Below are positions 6,178-8,521 of a DNA stretch of 8,521 bases, piece by piece; within the stretch, counting starts at the first letter, position 1; each line of letters starts with the position of its first letter. The notes below the pieces were generated by a model. It saw nothing but the letters and a program-made list of their open reading frames with translations, ran no database searches and was not told where the DNA came from. This DNA is from CAZBUK01 sp964495085. GTDB lineage: Bacteria; Bacteroidota; Ignavibacteria; T3Sed10-11. The stretch spans positions 1 through 8,521 of the forward strand of contig CAZBUK010000126.1 in assembly GCA_964495085.1 (NCBI GenBank). The letters are read 5' to 3'. A program made the position numbers and the translations under genes.

Positions 6178-6538
6178 ACCCTCTTCATTTCCTTATCATT
6201 ATCATTGAAAAACTCGTGAATTTCAGTGTTATCTGTGTTCCATGTATTAAGGAATACAGGTAAACGACCCGTGACCACCCCCACACGGTAAAAATTGATG
6301 CGATTTACTCACCCACCTTACTGTTGAATTATACGAATGTGATGCCGCAATATTCAACACTCCGTTAAGTCGTTAAATCCTATAATTTTATTCCGCGTAT
6401 TTCTTCCCGGATGTTTCTGTTTGTTGATTTTGTCGACACCTTCACATCTCCAAAGTTATAAGCTATCCTCCGCTATTCTGATGCCTAACCATAAGTAAAT
6501 AAACTACTTATCCAAGAGTTTTTATACCCGGTATTTCT
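6178..6538. other. Non-coding intergenic stretch
   Basis: About 360 bp with no ORF of useful length on either strand. The string GTGAATTTCAGTGTTATCTGTGTTCC within 6216-6241 (quoted in two parts: GTGAATTTCAGTG, TTATCTGTGTTCC) resembles a short dispersed 'ATCTGTGTTC' motif I recall from intergenic regions of many environmental genomes. A small dyad ATACC-C-GGTAT lies at 6524-6534, next to the -24/-12 promoter. No tandem enhancer-like sites for a sigma-54 activator are obvious. Confidence 0.45.
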
Positions 6539-6555
6539 TTGGCCTCTTGTTTGCA
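6539..6555 (+). promoter_or_regulatory. Candidate sigma-54 (-24/-12) promoter of the H-protein-like gene pair
   Basis: TTGGCCTCTTGTTTGCA has GG at 6541-6542 and GC at 6553-6554, separated by exactly 10 bp, with TTGGC and TTTGCA contexts close to the RpoN consensus (TGGCAC-N5-TTGCA). A start near 6566 would leave a leader of about 70 nt before the ATG at 6638. If real, the two H-protein-like genes need an ATP-dependent activator and respond to a specific signal. The spacing and core dinucleotides are seen directly; the regulation is inferred. Confidence 0.5.
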
Positions 6556-6637
6556 TATACATATGTCAGATGAATTGAAAAATGAAGTAAGATATGTGAA
6601 TTGGATCTTATAAACGATTTAGCAAACGGAGGCGGCA

Positions 6638-7288
6638 ATGGTAGCAATATTATTCGTAGTAACGGTCCTCATTTTTCTCTTAGTCGATTTCTGGATGCAG
6701 AGAAAGAGAGCACAGCAACCTGCTGAAACACCGGCCGGCATGAGCAACGACGGGAAGCCCGTAGCGATCTATTCCGAGCCGTATTTTCATCCTACCCACT
6801 CATGGGCACGTATTACCGATGAAGTCGTTACCGTCGGTGTGGACGAGTTCAGCCAGAAACTTATCGGTAAAGTACAGCGACTGGATGTTCCGCAGGTAGG
6901 CAGTTATCTGAAGCAGGGTGAGACCGGCTGGAAACTGCATAGCGGTAAGCGTTCTCTGCCGCAGGCATCGCCGGTGGAGGGTGAAGTTATAGAGATCAAT
7001 CCGGCGCTCTTTAAGGATCCTGAGCTTATCAATAAAGCTCCGTACGGAAACGGCTGGATACTCAAAGTACGTCCGAATTCGCTCCGGCAGAACCTTAAAA
7101 ATTTATTACACGGCGAGCAGGCACGCAGGTGGATCGATACCGTCCGTTCTCAGTTCATTCTGAGATTCGCGAAAGAAGTCGGGCCGGTATGCCAGGACGG
7201 CGGCGAACTGATACAGGGTGCGGGCGACCTTCTGAGTGAAAACGAATGGAAAGAAGTTCTGAGAGAATACTTTTTAGCAGATGAGTAA
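6638..7288 (+). CDS. Membrane-anchored glycine-cleavage H-protein-like (lipoyl-fold) protein, paralogue 1
   Basis: 216 residues. A strong ribosome-binding site, GGAGG (6628-6632), lies 5 nt before the ATG. Residues 2-19 form one membrane helix (VAILFVVTVLIFLLVDFW), followed by QRKR (21-24); positive charges after the helix predict that the body lies in the cytoplasm. Residues about 49-145 match the H-protein fold: FHPTHSWARI, VTVGVDEFSQKLIGKV, LDVPQVGSYLKQGE, then GKRSLPQASPVEGEVIEIN. Lys104 lies 7 residues before Pro-Val, as the lipoylated lysine does in GcvH, so lipoylation is plausible. Residues about 146-216 are a helical extension absent from normal H-protein (about 130 aa), including CQDGG and ENEWKEVL. 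The paralogue follows after 50 bp and an iron-sulfur subunit beyond that. No glycine-cleavage T or P gene is near, so I infer a role in a membrane redox complex and not in glycine cleavage. Confidence 0.88.
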   Translation: MVAILFVVTVLIFLLVDFWMQRKRAQQPAETPAGMSNDGKPVAIYSEPYFHPTHSWARITDEVVTVGVDEFSQKLIGKVQRLDVPQVGSYLKQGETGWKLHSGKRSLPQASPVEGEVIEINPALFKDPELINKAPYGNGWILKVRPNSLRQNLKNLLHGEQARRWIDTVRSQFILRFAKEVGPVCQDGGELIQGAGDLLSENEWKEVLREYFLADE

Positions 7289-7338
7289 AGATAATAATAC
7301 GAAAAATAAACGATAATCAATGAAATGAGGAAATGACA

Positions 7339-8016
7339 ATGGTAGCAATATTCGTGGTTCTGACGATCGTAACCTTCCTGGTAGTCGATCTTGTATATCA
7401 AAGAGTACAGAGAAAACAAGCTGAAGCGCCGGCAATCGTTTTCAAGCCCCGTCCGCTGGCGCTCGATAAAGTTGCCGTGCCGGAAGGAATATTCTTCCAT
7501 CCAGGACACAGTTGGGCGTCGATCCTGCGCAACGGACTCGTTAAAATAGGTCTCGACGATCTCACGCAAAAGCTGATCGGTCCGATTGAAGCTGTTGAAT
7601 TCCGCAATGTCGGCGAATACGTGAAGCAGGGAGAACCGGTCGTCGTTCTCCGGCAGGGGGGGAAAACGATGAGGATGGTATCTCCGGTCGACGGTGTCGT
7701 GAGCGAACGTAACGCCGAAATATTAAAGAACGCGGGAACCATCAACAACGATCCGTACGTGTCAGGTTGGCTGTATAAGATTAAGCCTTCGGATCTTGGC
7801 AGGAATCTCAATAATTTGAAAATTGCGGAGACCGCGCGAAACTGGTTCCGGAATGAAGTCGACAGATTGAAAGATTTTCTCGCCGGTATAAACGTCGAAA
7901 ACCGTCTTGTCGGCCAGACCTTGCAGGACGGCGGCACGCCGGTCGAAGGTGTACTGCAGTATATGTCTGAGGGCTCCTGGAAAGAATTCGAAGAGCAGTT
8001 CCTTGGTACTAAATAA
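7339..8016 (+). CDS. Membrane-anchored H-protein-like protein, paralogue 2 (shifted lysine)
   Basis: 225 residues from the ATG at 7339. An ATG at 7333 is also in frame, but GAGG (7327-7330) is 8 nt from 7339 and only 2 from 7333, and 7339 gives the same N-terminus (MVAI) as the upstream paralogue. Residue numbers below count from 7339. The membrane helix is about 2-20, followed by QRVQRKQ, predicting a cytoplasmic body. The H-protein-like region holds FHPGHSWASI, VKIGLDDLTQKLIGPI, FRNVGEYVKQGEP and GGKTMRMVSPVDGVV. Lys109 lies 6 residues before Pro-Val, one fewer than in GcvH and in paralogue 1, and Gly108 takes the usual lysine place. Lipoylation is therefore doubtful. The C-terminal extension carries LQDGG and SEGSWKEFEEQFL, matching paralogue 1. 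This is a diverged tandem duplicate, probably in the same transcript, closed by a hairpin at 8028-8059. Confidence 0.88.
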   Translation: MVAIFVVLTIVTFLVVDLVYQRVQRKQAEAPAIVFKPRPLALDKVAVPEGIFFHPGHSWASILRNGLVKIGLDDLTQKLIGPIEAVEFRNVGEYVKQGEPVVVLRQGGKTMRMVSPVDGVVSERNAEILKNAGTINNDPYVSGWLYKIKPSDLGRNLNNLKIAETARNWFRNEVDRLKDFLAGINVENRLVGQTLQDGGTPVEGVLQYMSEGSWKEFEEQFLGTK

Positions 8017-8027
8017 TTCCCTCCCTG

Positions 8028-8059
8028 CTCCCGCCTCCGTGGAATATCGGAGGCGGGAG
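8028..8059 (+). terminator. Terminator-like hairpin after the H-protein-like pair
   Basis: A perfect 12-bp GC-rich stem, CTCCCGCCTCCG (8028-8039) and CGGAGGCGGGAG (8048-8059), with an 8-nt loop, begins 11 bp after the stop codon. It is followed by TCCTATTTATTCCC, not a clean T run, so termination may be partial and some readthrough into the iron-sulfur gene is possible. Confidence 0.7.
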
Positions 8060-8163
8060 TCCTATTTATTCCCATATTTAAAAAACCGGTACATATCCTT
8101 CGTGATTCTAGTAAAAGGAATCCGTAAAATTGCGTTTTCTGCCCCGTTTTCGGGTGTAGAATT

Positions 8164-8180
8164 TTGGCACATTTTTTGGT
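8164..8180 (+). promoter_or_regulatory. Second -24/-12-like element, upstream of the iron-sulfur gene
   Basis: TTGGCACATTTTTTGGT has a perfect TTGGCAC -24 box (GG at 8166-8167). Ten bases later comes TTGG where the sigma-54 consensus has TTGC, so the -12 C is replaced by G. A start near 8191 would give a leader of about 38 nt to the ATG at 8229. The imperfect -12 lowers confidence. A better -24/-12 element upstream of the neighbouring gene pair makes a shared sigma-54 regulon worth considering. Confidence 0.35.
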
Positions 8181-8228
8181 GAATTATTAGACGAGGTGCG
8201 GAACTCTAAATTTAAGGTCAATAAAATT

Positions 8229-8521
8229 ATGAAGAAGAAAGCAATATTAATCGACATACAAAGGTGCATCGGCTGCGAGATGTGTAAGTTTGCCTGCAAG
8301 GAAGCGAACGGTCTCCCCGATACAGACGATAAGGTACTGAATTCGGACACGTATACCATCGTCCGGGAAAAAAACGGATACTATGTACGTCGTCAGTGTA
8401 TGCACTGCGAGGATCCGGCCTGCAAATCCGTCTGCCCGGTCGGTGCGTTCAGGAAAGTGGAGCAGGGTCCCGTTCTCTACGATGAATACAAGTGCATGGG
8501 ATGCCGGTACTGTATGGTCGC
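8229..8521 (+). CDS. 4Fe-4S ferredoxin-type electron-transfer subunit (partial, runs off the window)
   Basis: The first 97 codons of an ORF open at the window edge. The start ATG at 8229 is followed by MKKKAILIDIQRCIGCEMCK; a weak AAGG (8214-8217) lies 11 nt upstream. Cysteines fall in ferredoxin patterns: C13-x2-C16-x2-C19-x3-C23, then C57-x2-C60-x4-C65-x3-C69-P, then the start of a third set, C89-x2-C92-x2-C95. This arrangement, with CMHCEDPACKSVCPVGA and YKCMGCRYCMVA, is typical of the multi-cluster iron-sulfur subunits (DmsB, NrfC, HybA, PsrB, FdhB type) that carry electrons between a molybdopterin catalytic subunit and a membrane quinone-reactive subunit. No Sec or Tat signal is present. 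The partner subunits would be expected to the right, outside the window. The family is clear; which enzyme it serves is not. Confidence 0.92.
   Translation, partial: MKKKAILIDIQRCIGCEMCKFACKEANGLPDTDDKVLNSDTYTIVREKNGYYVRRQCMHCEDPACKSVCPVGAFRKVEQGPVLYDEYKCMGCRYCMV

Noticed and set aside
6638..8016. True glycine cleavage H proteins (gcvH)
   Set aside because: Both are far longer than GcvH, carry a membrane anchor and a C-terminal extension, lie away from gcvT/gcvP, and one has a displaced lysine.
7398..8075. Long minus-strand frame opposite paralogue 2
   Set aside because: It is a shadow of the plus-strand gene, with no membrane or domain logic, and covers the terminator hairpin.

Overview
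The window reads as a draft metagenome-type scaffold (it carries a run of exactly 100 N) from a Gram-negative bacterium, probably of the FCB group or one of its uncultured neighbours (Ignavibacteria, KSB1, Zixibacteria or Marinimicrobia-like). The clues are a secreted mosaic protein ending in the QNYPNPFN type A sorting domain of type IX secretion, a PorT-like outer-membrane beta-barrel, a lipobox protein, and membrane-anchored H-protein-like genes beside an iron-sulfur protein. No rRNA, tRNA or phylogenetic marker is present, so the phylum is an inference.

Layout. 1-73 is a degenerate heptamer array (consensus TTTCGAA). 165-2546 and 2560-3321 (plus strand, 13 bp apart) encode a large multidomain secreted protein with dockerin and sorting domains, and a lipoprotein of unknown function. 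3452-4156 (minus strand, convergent) encodes an outer-membrane beta-barrel. 4157-5368 has no gene. It holds two copies of a hairpin-rich repeat (4277-4540 and 4733-5049), an assembly gap inside the second copy, and a CRP-like operator with a suitably placed -10. 5369-6100 encodes a membrane-anchored protein with a Q/P/R-rich stalk and an ASH (choice-of-anchor D) domain, closed by a strong terminator.

6178-6637 is non-coding and contains a good -24/-12 (sigma-54-like) promoter. It leads into two tandem paralogues (6638-7288 and 7339-8016), each an N-terminal membrane anchor plus a glycine-cleavage H-protein-like lipoyl fold plus a shared C-terminal extension. A terminator-like hairpin follows, then a second -24/-12-like element, then the start of a multi-cluster 4Fe-4S ferredoxin subunit (8229 to the window edge) of the kind that partners molybdopterin oxidoreductases.

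The most interesting part is the right end: a paired, membrane-tethered H-protein-like module next to an electron-transfer subunit, with the lipoyl-lysine position kept in the first paralogue but shifted by one residue in the second. Second is the hairpin repeat family, whose two copies differ only in their left halves and whose N gap falls at a point where the other copy is continuous.
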